Part shown: piece after piece, positions 51,644 to 60,537 of the stretch
How positions within the stretch are numbered: position 1 is the first letter of the stretch
How the letters are laid out: every line of letters starts with the position of its first letter
From: Pseudaquidulcibacter sp041917055
GTDB lineage: Bacteria; Pseudomonadota; Alphaproteobacteria; Caulobacterales; Aquidulcibacteraceae
Direction: 5' to 3'
Length of the DNA stretch: 64,000 nt
NCBI GenBank assembly: GCA_041917055.1
Contig: JAYRYJ010000008.1
Coordinates: forward strand, 62,001-126,000
Translations under genes and position numbers: made by a program
Notes under the pieces: generated by a model
What the model saw: the letters and a program-made list of their open reading frames with translations, nothing else
Database searches by the model: none
What the model was told of the DNA's origin: nothing

Positions 51644-52555
51644 ATGGCGCGCAATCTTTCAAGGTTTTTTGGGGCAATCATAAGCCTTTCTTTATTCGGC
51701 TCTTTGAGTGCGTGTGCCACAATTTCGGGGCAAAATGTCTATGATCGCGCATATTCCATGCGCACTGTTGCGAAAAACTCATTTGTCGCGATTCCTGTGA
51801 AAGATGGTGATAAGTCCTGGAGCTTGGGTGCGGTTTTGCGCGTTCCCTATGGCAAAGATGGTCAAAAATTTCCGGCGGTAATTGTGGTGCATGGTTCGGG
51901 CGGTGTGGATTCACGCGGCGAACATTATGTCAATGAACTCAATAAAGCAGGATATGCGACCTTAGAAGTCGATTTATGGGCCGCCCGCAACGTCAAAAGC
52001 GCCGCCGAACGCCCGAAAAGTGTTTTTGAAACCCTGCCGGATGTCTATGCGGGTTTGAACTATTTGAATAATGATGCGCGCATTGATGGCGCGAATATTG
52101 GCGTTACAGGTTTTTCGTGGGGTGGCGTAGTTTCAATGTTAACAGCTGTCAAAGCCAATAACGAAAAATACGCAATAAATGGCCAAAGATTCGCCGCCCA
52201 TGCGCCATATTATCCGGTTTGTTGGATTTATAATGTCGCCCCGACTTATGATTTTACGGGGCTAAATGGTGCGCCTGTGCTTTTGCAAGGTGGCTTGGCG
52301 GATGAATATGATGCGCCCGACACTTGTGAAAAAATGGTTGCAAAATTGCCGAGCGAAGATCGCGCCTTGGTGAAATTAATTATGCACAAGGACGCAACCC
52401 ACGCCTTTGAACGTCGCGAACCCGACGCGGTGGCCTTTGACCCATATGCCCATTTAGGAAAAGGCGGAAATTTCCCAATAAAATACAATGCCAAAGCGAC
52501 GAAGGATAGTACCGAGGCACTATTGGAATTTTTTAATAAGAATTTGAAGAATTAG
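51644..52555 (+). CDS. Dienelactone hydrolase-like alpha/beta hydrolase, lipoprotein
   Basis: 303 residues. A lipoprotein signal with lipobox LSAC (FGSLSACATISG) suggests membrane anchoring. The hydrolase core has VVHGSGGVDSRGEHYVNELN, the nucleophile elbow GFSWGG with Ser as nucleophile, and the late His in DATHAFER. Classical dienelactone hydrolases use Cys at the elbow, so a general esterase role is likely. The 3' end overlaps the antitoxin gene on the other strand by four bases. Confidence 0.87.
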   Translation: MARNLSRFFGAIISLSLFGSLSACATISGQNVYDRAYSMRTVAKNSFVAIPVKDGDKSWSLGAVLRVPYGKDGQKFPAVIVVHGSGGVDSRGEHYVNELNKAGYATLEVDLWAARNVKSAAERPKSVFETLPDVYAGLNYLNNDARIDGANIGVTGFSWGGVVSMLTAVKANNEKYAINGQRFAAHAPYYPVCWIYNVAPTYDFTGLNGAPVLLQGGLADEYDAPDTCEKMVAKLPSEDRALVKLIMHKDATHAFERREPDAVAFDPYAHLGKGGNFPIKYNAKATKDSTEALLEFFNKNLKN

Positions 52556-52830
52556 GCGACTAATTTTAACTTTAGGCCAAGGGCGCGGACGATTGCCATA
52601 AGCGTTGAAAGGCGTGGATTTCCGTCTTCACCAAGCGCTTTGTAAATCGCTTCGCGTGAAAGTCCGGTCTTGCGCGCAAGGTCAGAAATGCCTTTAGAGC
52701 GGGCGATGGTATTGAGAGATTCTTTCAGTTCTTCTTCGGTATCTTCCACTAAAGAAAGTTTCAAATACTCTATTATGTCCTCCGCATCTTCAAGATAATC
52801 GGCGGAATCGTATTTAGAAAATTTGCTCAT
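52552..52830 (-). CDS. Antitoxin of a HigBA-type module (COG3636-like HTH)
   Basis: 92 residues. A helix-turn-helix occupies the C-terminal half (ISDLARKTGLSREAIYKALG followed by GNPRLSTLMAIVRALGLKL), the layout of addiction-module antidote proteins of the COG3636 type. It neutralises the toxin encoded just upstream and probably represses the operon by binding the inverted repeat at 53143-53162. Its start overlaps the toxin gene by 17 bases. The toxin-first order is typical of HigBA. Confidence 0.9.
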   Translation of the reverse strand: MSKFSKYDSADYLEDAEDIIEYLKLSLVEDTEEELKESLNTIARSKGISDLARKTGLSREAIYKALGEDGNPRLSTLMAIVRALGLKLKLVA

Positions 52831-53122
52831 TTTTCCACTCCTGACCTATCTCGATTGCTTTCAAAATGTCGAACTTCTGACTAGATTTGTCGCCACCATA
52901 AAGCAGCACAACAATTGTCTTTTCATGTTCAAGGAAATAAATCCTATAACCAGCACCATAGTGAATTCTTGCTTCTAAAATTCCGCTGCCAACTGATTTG
53001 AAGTCACCATAATTACCCATTCCCAAACGTTCAATTCGTTTACTCACCAAAGATTTTAAGGCTTTATCCCTTAGCTTCCCAAGCCAATCGGAAAATTCTT
53101 CACTTTTTACAATTTCGAACAA
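52814..53122 (-). CDS. Toxin of a HigBA-type module (RelE superfamily, COG3657-like)
   Basis: 102 residues, TTG start with GGAAAGG upstream. RelE-superfamily landmarks are FSDWLGKLRDKALKSLVSKR near the N-terminus, SVGSGILEARIHYGAGYRIY in the core and VVLLYGGDKSSQKFDI with the later strand. These toxins cut mRNA on the ribosome. The TTG start would keep expression low. The module sits behind alkA on the same strand with its own operator. Confidence 0.9.
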   Translation of the reverse strand: MFEIVKSEEFSDWLGKLRDKALKSLVSKRIERLGMGNYGDFKSVGSGILEARIHYGAGYRIYFLEHEKTIVVLLYGGDKSSQKFDILKAIEIGQEWKNEQIF

Positions 53123-53142
53123 GATAAGCCCTTTCCGCTAAA

Positions 53143-53162
53143 TTGTCAACTATAATTGACAA
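53143..53162. promoter_or_regulatory. Operator of the HigBA-type module
   Basis: TTGTCAA (53143-53149) and TTGACAA (53156-53162) form a perfect inverted repeat around CTATAA. On the minus strand it overlaps a -10-like TATAGT about 20-30 bases before the toxin start, as expected for an autoregulated toxin-antitoxin promoter. It is only four bases from the alkA stop. Confidence 0.65.
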
Positions 53163-53165
53163 ACC

Positions 53166-53831
53166 TTATTTCTCTCCCTTTGCAAGAGGGGCAGTCTTTT
53201 GCGGTTTTTGTGGTTTCAAATCATCGCAAACGCGCCAGCAATACCATGCAGCATAAGACCGAAATGGGCGCAAATGTTCTGCCATTGTCGCTAATTCTTT
53301 GGGTTTCGGCATTTCTTCGAGGCCATAAATGGTTTGAAAACCTTTGCGCACGCCTAAATCATCAATCGGCCAAATATCTTCGCGTCCCAAAGTGAAAATA
53401 AGATACATTTCGACAGTCCAACGACCAATGCCGCGCACAGAAACAAGTCGTTCGACAATTTCATCATCTGATAAATGCGAAATTTCATGATTATCAGGCA
53501 CAATGCCATCAATTTTCTTTTGCGATAAATCATTAATGGCTTTTATTTTGTTCCAAGAAAGACCCGCGCCGCGCTTTGCCTCATCGTCCATTGCCAAAAA
53601 CGCCTGTGGCGAAGGGAAAGGGACAATATCCCCCATTAATTCTAGGTCAAAAAGTTTCAAAACCCTTCCCAATATGGTCGCCGCCGCTTTGCCGGATAAT
53701 TGTTGATATACAATTGCGCGAAACAAAGCCTCGTAAGCGGAATAGCCGCGTTCGGAAGGAATAGGACAGGGGCCGAATCTTTCATGTAAAGCCGCGAAAT
53801 TCGGATCGAGAGAAAGAAATTGAGTGTTCAT
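53166..53831 (-). CDS. alkA: DNA-3-methyladenine glycosylase II (AlkA-type)
   Basis: Removes alkylated bases in base-excision repair. 221 residues, shorter than E. coli AlkA because the N-terminal domain is missing, as in many bacterial forms. The helix-hairpin-helix is VSVRGIGRWTVEMYLIF with the catalytic Asp following in WPIDDLGVRKGF. YEALFRAIVYQQLSGKAAAT is the usual N-terminal signature. It is divergent from a small membrane-protein ORF with 125 bases between them. Confidence 0.93.
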   Translation of the reverse strand: MNTQFLSLDPNFAALHERFGPCPIPSERGYSAYEALFRAIVYQQLSGKAAATILGRVLKLFDLELMGDIVPFPSPQAFLAMDDEAKRGAGLSWNKIKAINDLSQKKIDGIVPDNHEISHLSDDEIVERLVSVRGIGRWTVEMYLIFTLGREDIWPIDDLGVRKGFQTIYGLEEMPKPKELATMAEHLRPFRSYAAWYCWRVCDDLKPQKPQKTAPLAKGEK

Positions 53832-53956
53832 GTTTTGTTTCTTGCGTGTTTGCAGGCGAAAGTCAAGACACGTAATTTAAGTGAATTTTTACCAAGAATC
53901 TTGCCTAAAATTTTGCCCCTTAGTGTTAAAAGGTAAAAACTCTCGAGCGCTTTATA

Positions 53957-54193
53957 ATGCACGATATATTCAATAAAGAAATTAATGAATTAACAGGGGA
54001 AGTAGTTTCAAAAGATGCGTCCCCAAACCGCAAGAATTCGCCCAAAAACCAAAATACAAAAACAGTACACGAAGAATATTTGGAGAATTTGACATTGGCT
54101 GAAGAAGGCAAGGAAATAATAAATTTCATTGGCGCGATAAATTTGATTATGTTAATGGCAATTTTCTTTTTCGTTATTGAACGAGTGATATAA
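53957..54193 (+). CDS. Small protein with a C-terminal membrane helix (tentative)
   Basis: 78 residues, acidic and Lys-rich, ending in a membrane helix (INLIMLMAIFFFVIERVI). No ribosome-binding site is visible, and a TATAAT overlaps the ATG, so the start is doubtful. It overlaps the 3' end of the convergent atp12 gene by 20 bases. A tail-anchored protein is possible; the frame may also be spurious. Confidence 0.4.
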   Translation: MHDIFNKEINELTGEVVSKDASPNRKNSPKNQNTKTVHEEYLENLTLAEEGKEIINFIGAINLIMLMAIFFFVIERVI

Positions 54194-54878
54194 TTAATTT
54201 TTCACAGGCAATTAATTCGCCTAATTTTGCCTTGGCCTTTGCTAAATCCTCATCGTCATAGCCCCAAATCGTGGCATTATGATCTTCCTCAATTCGTATT
54301 CTTTTAAAGACCGCATGCGCATCAATGCGGCATTCCAGCATAGCGAGGGCTAGAATTACGGAGCCGGTAAGTGTTGTAAGGAATACAAATACAGTGAGAA
54401 TTAAGTCGTCAAAATTTTCGGCAATTTTGCCAATTGCACTCAATGTGTTTTCGGTTTGAAACAGTTCAAAACTGTCGCTTTTTGCAATAAAGGCGATGTC
54501 ATATCGGCTTTTGCACCATTCAATCTCACTGTCCCAAAGTTCACATTCGTTTTGAAAAAGTGCGGCGGGTCTTGTCGTGCGATAGCACAATAAATCGCTT
54601 GAAGCATATTTGCGAATTTCATCAATTATTGCGGTTCGGGTTAAAGGTGTGCGGTCAATTGCAACATTTACAAGACGTGTGATTGGCATTGAATTGGTGT
54701 CAATCAATTCACCCTGCACGCGCCATTCAGACGCGATTAATTGCGCGGCGGCAGAGTTTTGCAACACCAAATCTTTTTTGGCAGGGGTTTTTAATTTGCG
54801 TCCATCAAGGAATACACCGAAACCCGCACCCAATGGCGCGACTTCGACGGTTTTATAGAAACGACGTAATTCCGACAT
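54174..54878 (-). CDS. ATP12-family F1-ATPase assembly chaperone
   Basis: 234 residues. ATP12 homologues are found in mitochondria and alphaproteobacteria, where they help assemble F1 alpha subunits. Landmarks are the N-terminal RFYKTVEVAPLGAGFGVFLDGRK-type segment (read as FGVFLDGRKLKTPAKK), ASEWRVQGELIDTNSMPITR and SSDLLCYRT. Presence supports the alphaproteobacterial assignment. The start adjoins the end of the upstream rluC-type gene on the same strand (one-base overlap), as in related genomes. Confidence 0.93.
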   Translation of the reverse strand: MSELRRFYKTVEVAPLGAGFGVFLDGRKLKTPAKKDLVLQNSAAAQLIASEWRVQGELIDTNSMPITRLVNVAIDRTPLTRTAIIDEIRKYASSDLLCYRTTRPAALFQNECELWDSEIEWCKSRYDIAFIAKSDSFELFQTENTLSAIGKIAENFDDLILTVFVFLTTLTGSVILALAMLECRIDAHAVFKRIRIEEDHNATIWGYDDEDLAKAKAKLGELIACEKLIISLVQ

Positions 54879-55876
54879 TATTTAAAATGCTCGAACGGGT
54901 CTTTGGCTTCGTATTCTTCAAAGCCCAGCAATTCAAAAGCTTGTTTGAAATGCGGTGGTATTGGTGCGACCAGTTCCAAGACCCCACCCTTTGGATGTGG
55001 GATTTTCAGTGCGCGCGCATGTAAATGCAATTGTTCACTAAGGCCGCCAATATCGGGGCGATCGCATTTATACTTTGGGTCACCCGCAATCGCGGTTCCC
55101 ATTTCGGCCATGTGAAAACGCAATTGGTGGGTGCGCCCCGTGACAGGTTTCATTGCAACCCATGACGCGCGAGTTCCGGCATTGGTAATCACTTGATAAT
55201 CGGTAATTGCAAAAAGCGCATCTTTTTCGCCATGTGAAGCGCGGCGCACTAATTCAAGTTCGGGGTTTTTTGCTGAACCTTGCTTCTTCATCCAGCCGCG
55301 AATTTCGCCCGACAAAGGGTGAGGAACGCCCAAAACCACCGCCCAATATACTTTTTGCGTTGTGCGACTGGCAAAGGCTTTGTTTAATTTTGCAATTGCG
55401 TCTGGCGTGCGCCCAAAAACAATTACGCCCGATGTATCTTTATCAAGGCGATGAGCAAGTTTGGGTTTTCCAAATTCTTCGGTGGCAAAGGCCGCCATTA
55501 AATCATCGAGATGGCGCGTGGTTTTTGAACCACCCTGAACCGCAAGACCGGTGGGTTTATTTAGCGCAATTACATAATCGTCTTGATAGATTATAAGGCT
55601 TTTTAGGAAGCGCTCATCTTCCTTTGAAATCACGCTTTTATTGGCTTTGGATTCACGGATGGCATCAAAAATATCGCCCGGCACGATTACATCATTGCCC
55701 GACACAAGACGGTCGGATGCTTTTTTGGCTTTTACCCCATCGATTTTGATTAAGCCCTTACGAATAAACTGTTCAATACGGCCTTGGTTAAGGCCCTCAA
55801 ACTTGCGACGCAAAAATCTGTCAAGGCGAACTTCGCCGTCTTCTTCGCGCACCGGAATTGTTAATGGTGATGTCAT
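54878..55876 (-). CDS. rluC: Ribosomal large-subunit pseudouridine synthase, RluC/RluD type
   Basis: 332 residues. An N-terminal S4 RNA-binding domain (RLDRFLRRKFEGLNQGRIEQ) is followed by the RluA catalytic domain with the Asp in LAHRLDKDTSGVIVFGRT and GRTHQLRFHMAEMGTAI. The S4 domain and length favour the RluC type, which modifies 23S rRNA positions 955/2504/2580. It is the second RluA-family gene of this block, separated from the first by crcB. Confidence 0.92.
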   Translation of the reverse strand: MTSPLTIPVREEDGEVRLDRFLRRKFEGLNQGRIEQFIRKGLIKIDGVKAKKASDRLVSGNDVIVPGDIFDAIRESKANKSVISKEDERFLKSLIIYQDDYVIALNKPTGLAVQGGSKTTRHLDDLMAAFATEEFGKPKLAHRLDKDTSGVIVFGRTPDAIAKLNKAFASRTTQKVYWAVVLGVPHPLSGEIRGWMKKQGSAKNPELELVRRASHGEKDALFAITDYQVITNAGTRASWVAMKPVTGRTHQLRFHMAEMGTAIAGDPKYKCDRPDIGGLSEQLHLHARALKIPHPKGGVLELVAPIPPHFKQAFELLGFEEYEAKDPFEHFK

Positions 55877-55886
55877 TCGGCGCTCT

Positions 55887-56264
55887 CTATACTATTTGGC
55901 GCGCAAAAACCATTCCCACAAACACCGCCATGATTGAAAACACAACAGAGGCTAAAATATAAGCGAATGCCTCCATGAAACGCGAATGTTCAATCATGCG
56001 AATAACATCAAGTGAAAAACTTGAAAAAGTTGTGAAACCGCCCAAAACCCCAATCATCAAGAAATACTGAATGATATGTTGGTGCTGCGTATGTTTGGTC
56101 AAAAAAACGGCACTGATACCAATAATGAAACTGCCGATTATATTCACCCCAAGTGTGCCAAAGGGGAAACCTGCGCCAAGCATTTGCAATGCGGCTTTTC
56201 CAAACAAAAAACGCAAGACGCCGCCAATGCCTGCTCCGACGAAAACGAGGGCTATTTGATGCAT
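55887..56264 (-). CDS. crcB: CrcB/Fluc fluoride channel
   Basis: 125 residues with four membrane helices. Landmarks of Fluc channels are GAGIGGVLRFLFG, FPFGTLGVNIIGSFIIG and GVLGGFTTFSSFSLD, which line the dual pores of the dimer. It exports fluoride. ATG 56264 has GGAGG six bases upstream and adjoins the rluA stop; the open frame beyond lies in rluA. No fluoride riboswitch precedes it; it is read from the rluA transcript. Confidence 0.95.
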   Translation of the reverse strand: MHQIALVFVGAGIGGVLRFLFGKAALQMLGAGFPFGTLGVNIIGSFIIGISAVFLTKHTQHQHIIQYFLMIGVLGGFTTFSSFSLDVIRMIEHSRFMEAFAYILASVVFSIMAVFVGMVFARQIV

Positions 56265-56265
56265 T

Positions 56266-57048
56266 TCATCCTCCGGCCTTATTGTGTTGGAAAATTTGGC
56301 CAAAAATTTCCGGCGAATTCGCCTCAAACACCATTTTCCCACTTGGGGTTTCGATTTCAAGGCTCGCGGCATGAAGCATAAGGCGATTTATTGGCGCGCC
56401 ATTCATTAAAAGCGCCCCGCCATATTTTGTATCGCCCAAAATTGGCTTGCCAATATGGGCTAGGTGGGCGCGAATTTGGTGCATTCGCCCCGTAATTGGC
56501 GAGATTTTCAAAAGACTTGCGCCATTTTCGCTTTTGACGGTCTCATAATAAGTGGTTGCATCTTGCGCGTCTTTGTCGTTGGGCTTTGCGATAAGAGCCA
56601 AATCAATGCCATTGACACGCGCACGTTTTAGTGGGGCATTTATTTCGCCGCTTGGGGGCGAAATTTCACCTTTTATCAAAGCGAAATAGGTCTTTTTTGT
56701 CTTTTTATCGTGAAATTGTTCGCTTAAAAATGCTGCTGCCGTGCGGTTTTTGGCGGCAATGACAATCCCTGAAGTTTCGCGATCAATACGATGCACAAGT
56801 TTCGGTTTTTTACGCGGATTTTTGCAAAAGGCGCCCAATAAAGTATCCAAATCATTTTCAATGCCGCTTCCCGATTGTACTGCAAGGCCCGAGGGCTTGT
56901 TAAAAACCAAAACCGCATTGTCTTCATAAATAAGGATTGATTTAGCAAATTCGATTTGTTCGGTCGAAAGAAAACCTATCCTTCCCCGTTCACGGGGAAG
57001 GGGGACCGCGCGAAGCGTGGTGGATGGGGGGCGGCGATGCTTATTCAC
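56266..57048 (-). CDS. RluA-family pseudouridine synthase with repeat-encoded N-terminus
   Basis: 260 residues from GTG 57048, which overlaps the nadC stop (GTGAATAA). The catalytic motif is LVHRIDRETSGIVIAAKN, with GRMHQIRAHLAHIGKPI later. No S4 domain. Residues about 4-22 (HRRPPSTTLRAVPLPRERGR) are encoded by hairpin repeat S2. No usable start lies between the repeat and the first conserved residues (LIYEDNAVLVFNKPSGLAVQ), so the repeat is probably translated. The family call is firm; the rRNA or tRNA target is unknown. Confidence 0.88.
   Translation of the reverse strand: MNKHRRPPSTTLRAVPLPRERGRIGFLSTEQIEFAKSILIYEDNAVLVFNKPSGLAVQSGSGIENDLDTLLGAFCKNPRKKPKLVHRIDRETSGIVIAAKNRTAAAFLSEQFHDKKTKKTYFALIKGEISPPSGEINAPLKRARVNGIDLALIAKPNDKDAQDATTYYETVKSENGASLLKISPITGRMHQIRAHLAHIGKPILGDTKYGGALLMNGAPINRLMLHAASLEIETPSGKMVFEANSPEIFGQIFQHNKAGG
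56975..57034. repeat. Short hairpin repeat, copy S2, inside the rluA-type gene
   Basis: This copy contains CTTCCCCGT-TC-ACGGGGAAG and ACCGCGC-GAA-GCGTGGT (one G-T pair), followed by GGATGGGGGG. It is homologous to S1 at 48082-48135. On the minus strand it is read in frame at the start of the pseudouridine synthase gene. The peptides of the two copies on that strand would be nearly the same (PSTTLRAVPLPRERGR and PSTMLRMVPLPRERGR). Confidence 0.87.
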
Positions 57049-57901
57049 TATCCAAACCAATATCAAAATTTGGTGCCGAATGGGTAAGCGCGCCCACTGA
57101 AATTACATCAACACCGGTTTCGGCAATCGCGCGGACGGTTTGCAAATTCACACCACCAGAAGCCTCAACAATAATTCTATCATTGCAAAAATCACGAATT
57201 ATTTTAATGGCTTGCGCCATTGTTTTAACATCAAAATTATCAAGCATTATGACGCTTGGAAAATGCTTCATCGCGATTTCCATTTGCGCAACTGAATCAA
57301 CTTCAATCTCAATCGGCACTAAATGCCCGACATTGTTTTTAGCGGCAATTAAAGCCTGTTCAACACCGCCACAGGCGGCAATATGATTGTCTTTAATCAG
57401 AATTGCATCATCAAGGCCAAAACGATGATTTGTGCCGCCACCCAATTTCACCGCCTGTTTTTCAAGGGCGCGCATTCCGGGCGTGGTTTTACGTGTATCA
57501 GTAATTTTTGCTTTCGTCCCTTCTATCTCGCGCACGAATTTGGCGGTCAAAGTCGCAATTCCCGATAAGCGCCCTATGAAATTCAGCATTGTGCGCTCAG
57601 CCATCAAAAGACTTTGCGCCGAACCGGAAACACGGGCAACAATATCACCTTTTTTGACCGCGCTACCGTCGTCAATTAAAGTTTCGAAAACCGCGCCTTC
57701 GTCAATCAGTGACAAAGCAAGTCGCGCGGGCTGCAACCCCGCAATCACGCCTTCATCGCGCGTGCGCATTACCCATGTTTGCTTCAATTCAGGTGGAATA
57801 CACGCATTGACTGTAATATCACCCGCACGACCGAAATCTTCAGCAAGGGCGATTTTAACAATATTCTCAAAAACACTAGTGGGAAGGGTGCAATTTGCCA
57901 T
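57041..57901 (-). CDS. nadC: Quinolinate phosphoribosyltransferase
   Basis: Converts quinolinate and PRPP to nicotinate mononucleotide, the last step of the NadB-NadA-NadC route. 286 residues from ATG 57901; an 18-codon extension to 57955 is not family-like. Landmarks are LAEDFGRAGDITVNA, AERTMLNFIGRLSGIATLT, TRKTTPGMRALEKQAVKLGG (substrate-binding Arg and Lys) and VEASGGVNLQTV. It is separated from nadB by a lipoprotein gene on the other strand. Confidence 0.96.
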   Translation of the reverse strand: MANCTLPTSVFENIVKIALAEDFGRAGDITVNACIPPELKQTWVMRTRDEGVIAGLQPARLALSLIDEGAVFETLIDDGSAVKKGDIVARVSGSAQSLLMAERTMLNFIGRLSGIATLTAKFVREIEGTKAKITDTRKTTPGMRALEKQAVKLGGGTNHRFGLDDAILIKDNHIAACGGVEQALIAAKNNVGHLVPIEIEVDSVAQMEIAMKHFPSVIMLDNFDVKTMAQAIKIIRDFCNDRIIVEASGGVNLQTVRAIAETGVDVISVGALTHSAPNFDIGLDSE

Positions 57902-58030
57902 GATGCAAAATAGTGAGACCGCGTCAGTTTGTAAACAAATGATACATATTGGCACAGCGGCAAAAAGCGGAATTTAACAGCTATCCCACACTCCTAATAT
58001 TCCTGTGCTAGGGCTGTATTGGAGGTTCAA

Positions 58031-59044
58031 ATGCGCTCTTTTTTAAAATATGCCGCTTTAATTCCTGCTTTTTTGCTCGCTTCTTGCGTGACTTATACTT
58101 CGGGAAGTCTGTCCACTGATACCGACCAGTCTGCGATTGGCTATTATTTGCCAAGCCGCGCGATTATTGTCACATTGGGACCACAAGAAAAAAATTATCG
58201 CGACGTAAGTTTTTCAATGTCGCAAAATTATGCTGATGCCGAATACGCGTTTCAATTGCGTCCAAAAGAGCTGTTATTTGGTAAAGCATCAACAGAACTA
58301 AGCGTTTCCAAATTCGGCCTTCTGTCGCGTGCGGAGGGTAAAAGTGATATTAAAATGAAAGAATTGGGGCAGGCAATCGGCGGAGCGGTCGGCAAATTCA
58401 CTATGCCCGACAAATCCTTTACACTGGAGTTGGGCGAAAACACAGACGATTGTCCGAAAAACTATGAATTGAAATATGTGATTTATCCCAAAAACAATGC
58501 ATATCCTGCCACTTCATCTTTTTGTGGCGTGGAAATATTAATTGAGACAATCGGCGCGACTAAGACCGTGCAAAAAACCGTAATGCCGACAACTCAACAT
58601 CCGGGAATTTATTATCGAGTACAAATGCCATATTTGATTCGCGCAATTCAAAAACGCGATAAATTGGGCGCTTCTGAAAAATTGGTCGCCGAGGAAATGT
58701 TCTTTTCGCCCATAGGGTCACCAACATTTTTTGCGCCCGCGCATAAATCTTTGTTTTCGTCTGCAAGCCACACAAATGCTGTGCTTGATGAAGGCATTCT
58801 TTTGAGTTTTGATGCCAAATGGGATTCTGAGGTACTTGGTTTCTTAAAATTCCCAGCGGATGTCATTGAAGGCTATATCGAAACCCTAACCGCAAGTTTC
58901 CGCGATGATAAAGGCCTGATGGAAGCCGAACGCGCGAATATTGAAAGCCAAAAAGAATTGGAAATCGCGCGTGCATCAATGGAAAAATGCAAGGCAGCAG
59001 TTAAAGGTGGCGTTCAAAAAGAAATCGAAAAAGCGTGTGAATAA
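58031..59044 (+). CDS. Lipoprotein of unknown function between nadC and nadB
   Basis: 337 residues from ATG 58031, preceded by GGAGG. The signal has the lipobox LLASC (IPAFLLASCVTYTSG). The mature region is mixed alpha/beta, with YYLPSRAIIVTLGPQEKNY near the start, and ends in a charged helix (EKCKAAVKGGVQKEIEKACE). No family recognised. Its stop abuts the nadB stop on the opposite strand with no gap. Confidence 0.75.
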   Translation: MRSFLKYAALIPAFLLASCVTYTSGSLSTDTDQSAIGYYLPSRAIIVTLGPQEKNYRDVSFSMSQNYADAEYAFQLRPKELLFGKASTELSVSKFGLLSRAEGKSDIKMKELGQAIGGAVGKFTMPDKSFTLELGENTDDCPKNYELKYVIYPKNNAYPATSSFCGVEILIETIGATKTVQKTVMPTTQHPGIYYRVQMPYLIRAIQKRDKLGASEKLVAEEMFFSPIGSPTFFAPAHKSLFSSASHTNAVLDEGILLSFDAKWDSEVLGFLKFPADVIEGYIETLTASFRDDKGLMEAERANIESQKELEIARASMEKCKAAVKGGVQKEIEKACE

Positions 59045-60532
59045 TCACCCTTGAATATAGGTGCTTTTTGCGGCTTTCGTTAAATTGGGGAAGTCTTCAC
59101 GATAATGCCCACCACGACTTTCAAGGCGATTAAGCGCAGATTTGGCAATTAAACTTGCGGTGAAAATCTCGTTGGATTGATTGGTATTTTCCAATTCATC
59201 AATTGTGTTCAATAATTCAGTTAGGCCGGATTTGTTGCGAATTACGCCGCAATTTTTGCTCATGGATTTTCGCAAAATTTGCAATTTATCATGGTGCAAT
59301 GGTTGCACAATCGGTGCCGAAACCGCGCCTTTTTCCTTTAATTCGCTTTCGCTCAAAGCGCGCGCGCATCTGTCGGCATATACCACCGCCTCAAGAAGTG
59401 AATTAGAAGCAAGGCGGTTTGCACCATGCACGCCGGTTGAGGCACATTCGCCAATTACTGAGAGGCCATTAAGGGTCGAAAAGCCCCAATTGTCAGACAA
59501 AATCCCGCCCATGTGATAATGTTCGGCAGGAATGACAGGTATCATGTCTTTACGTGGGTCAATACCTGCATCCATGCATGAGGCAAAAATTGTCGGGAAA
59601 TGTTCGGGGAAATGCGCGCCCACCGCGTCGCGCGCGTCCAAAAATGCACCGCGCGCTGAATGTGCTTCGGCAAAAACTGCGCGCGCAACTATATCGCGCG
59701 GTGCGAGTTCTTTGGCCTCATGATATTTTGCCATGAATGGCGTGCCGTCGGTATTTTTCAAAATCGCGCCATCGCCACGCAAGGCCTCTGAGGCCAAAGG
59801 GGCGGGGTCTTTGCCTATATTGATTGCGGTGGGGTGAAATTGCACAAATTCAGGATCACGAATTAATGCGCCCGCGCGTGCGGCCATGCCAAGGCCTTGC
59901 CCGCGTGCCTCAATTGGATTGGTGGTTACCGCATAAAGACCGCCAATGCCACCGGTTGCAAGAATTGTGTGGGCGGCCTCAATGCGAACCGAACCATTTT
60001 TGTTTGCGCCCAAAATTCCACCGACTTCACCATTTTCATTTTGCAAAAGTGACAAGGCCCAATGGTTTTCCAAAATCTCAATATGATCAGCGGCTTGGGC
60101 ACGCGCGATAAGGCTTTTCATGATTTCACGCCCCGCCAAATCACCCGCCACACGGGCGACCCGTGGCATTGAATGGGCGGCTTCTAAAGACAGTTCCAAA
60201 TTGCCTTTTTCATCTTTGTCAAAGGGCACGCCAAGCGCGAGTAAATCGGCGATTCTTTTTGGCCCTTCGGTGGCAATTATCATTGCCGCAGTCTCATCGA
60301 CCAGACCCGCACCTGCCGCAATTGTATCTTTGGCGTGTAGTTCGGGCGTGTCGGTTTTGGATAATGCGGCGGCAATGCCCCCTTGTGCCCACGCAGACGA
60401 TGCACCTTTTCCGATCGGGGATTGGGCTATAACCAAAACTTTGCGCGGCGCAAGTTTCAGCGCAAGGAAAAGCCCCGCCAAACCCGCGCCGACAATTAAA
60501 ATGCGCCCGTTTTGATTGGAATTAATGCCCAA
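59045..60532 (-). CDS. nadB: L-aspartate oxidase
   Basis: FAD enzyme that oxidises aspartate to iminoaspartate for NAD synthesis. 495 residues. FAD site GAGLAGLFLALKLA; later SSAWAQGGIAAALS, the active-site EFVQFHPTAI, HYHMGGILSD and GECASTGVHGANRLASNSLL. The start is TTG, five bases after the stop of the preceding gene, without a clear ribosome-binding site, so coupling is likely. It shares the strand and near-contiguity with nadA, the VOC gene and the small exported protein. Confidence 0.96.
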   Translation of the reverse strand: MGINSNQNGRILIVGAGLAGLFLALKLAPRKVLVIAQSPIGKGASSAWAQGGIAAALSKTDTPELHAKDTIAAGAGLVDETAAMIIATEGPKRIADLLALGVPFDKDEKGNLELSLEAAHSMPRVARVAGDLAGREIMKSLIARAQAADHIEILENHWALSLLQNENGEVGGILGANKNGSVRIEAAHTILATGGIGGLYAVTTNPIEARGQGLGMAARAGALIRDPEFVQFHPTAINIGKDPAPLASEALRGDGAILKNTDGTPFMAKYHEAKELAPRDIVARAVFAEAHSARGAFLDARDAVGAHFPEHFPTIFASCMDAGIDPRKDMIPVIPAEHYHMGGILSDNWGFSTLNGLSVIGECASTGVHGANRLASNSLLEAVVYADRCARALSESELKEKGAVSAPIVQPLHHDKLQILRKSMSKNCGVIRNKSGLTELLNTIDELENTNQSNEIFTASLIAKSALNRLESRGGHYREDFPNLTKAAKSTYIQG

Positions 60533-60537
60533 AATTT

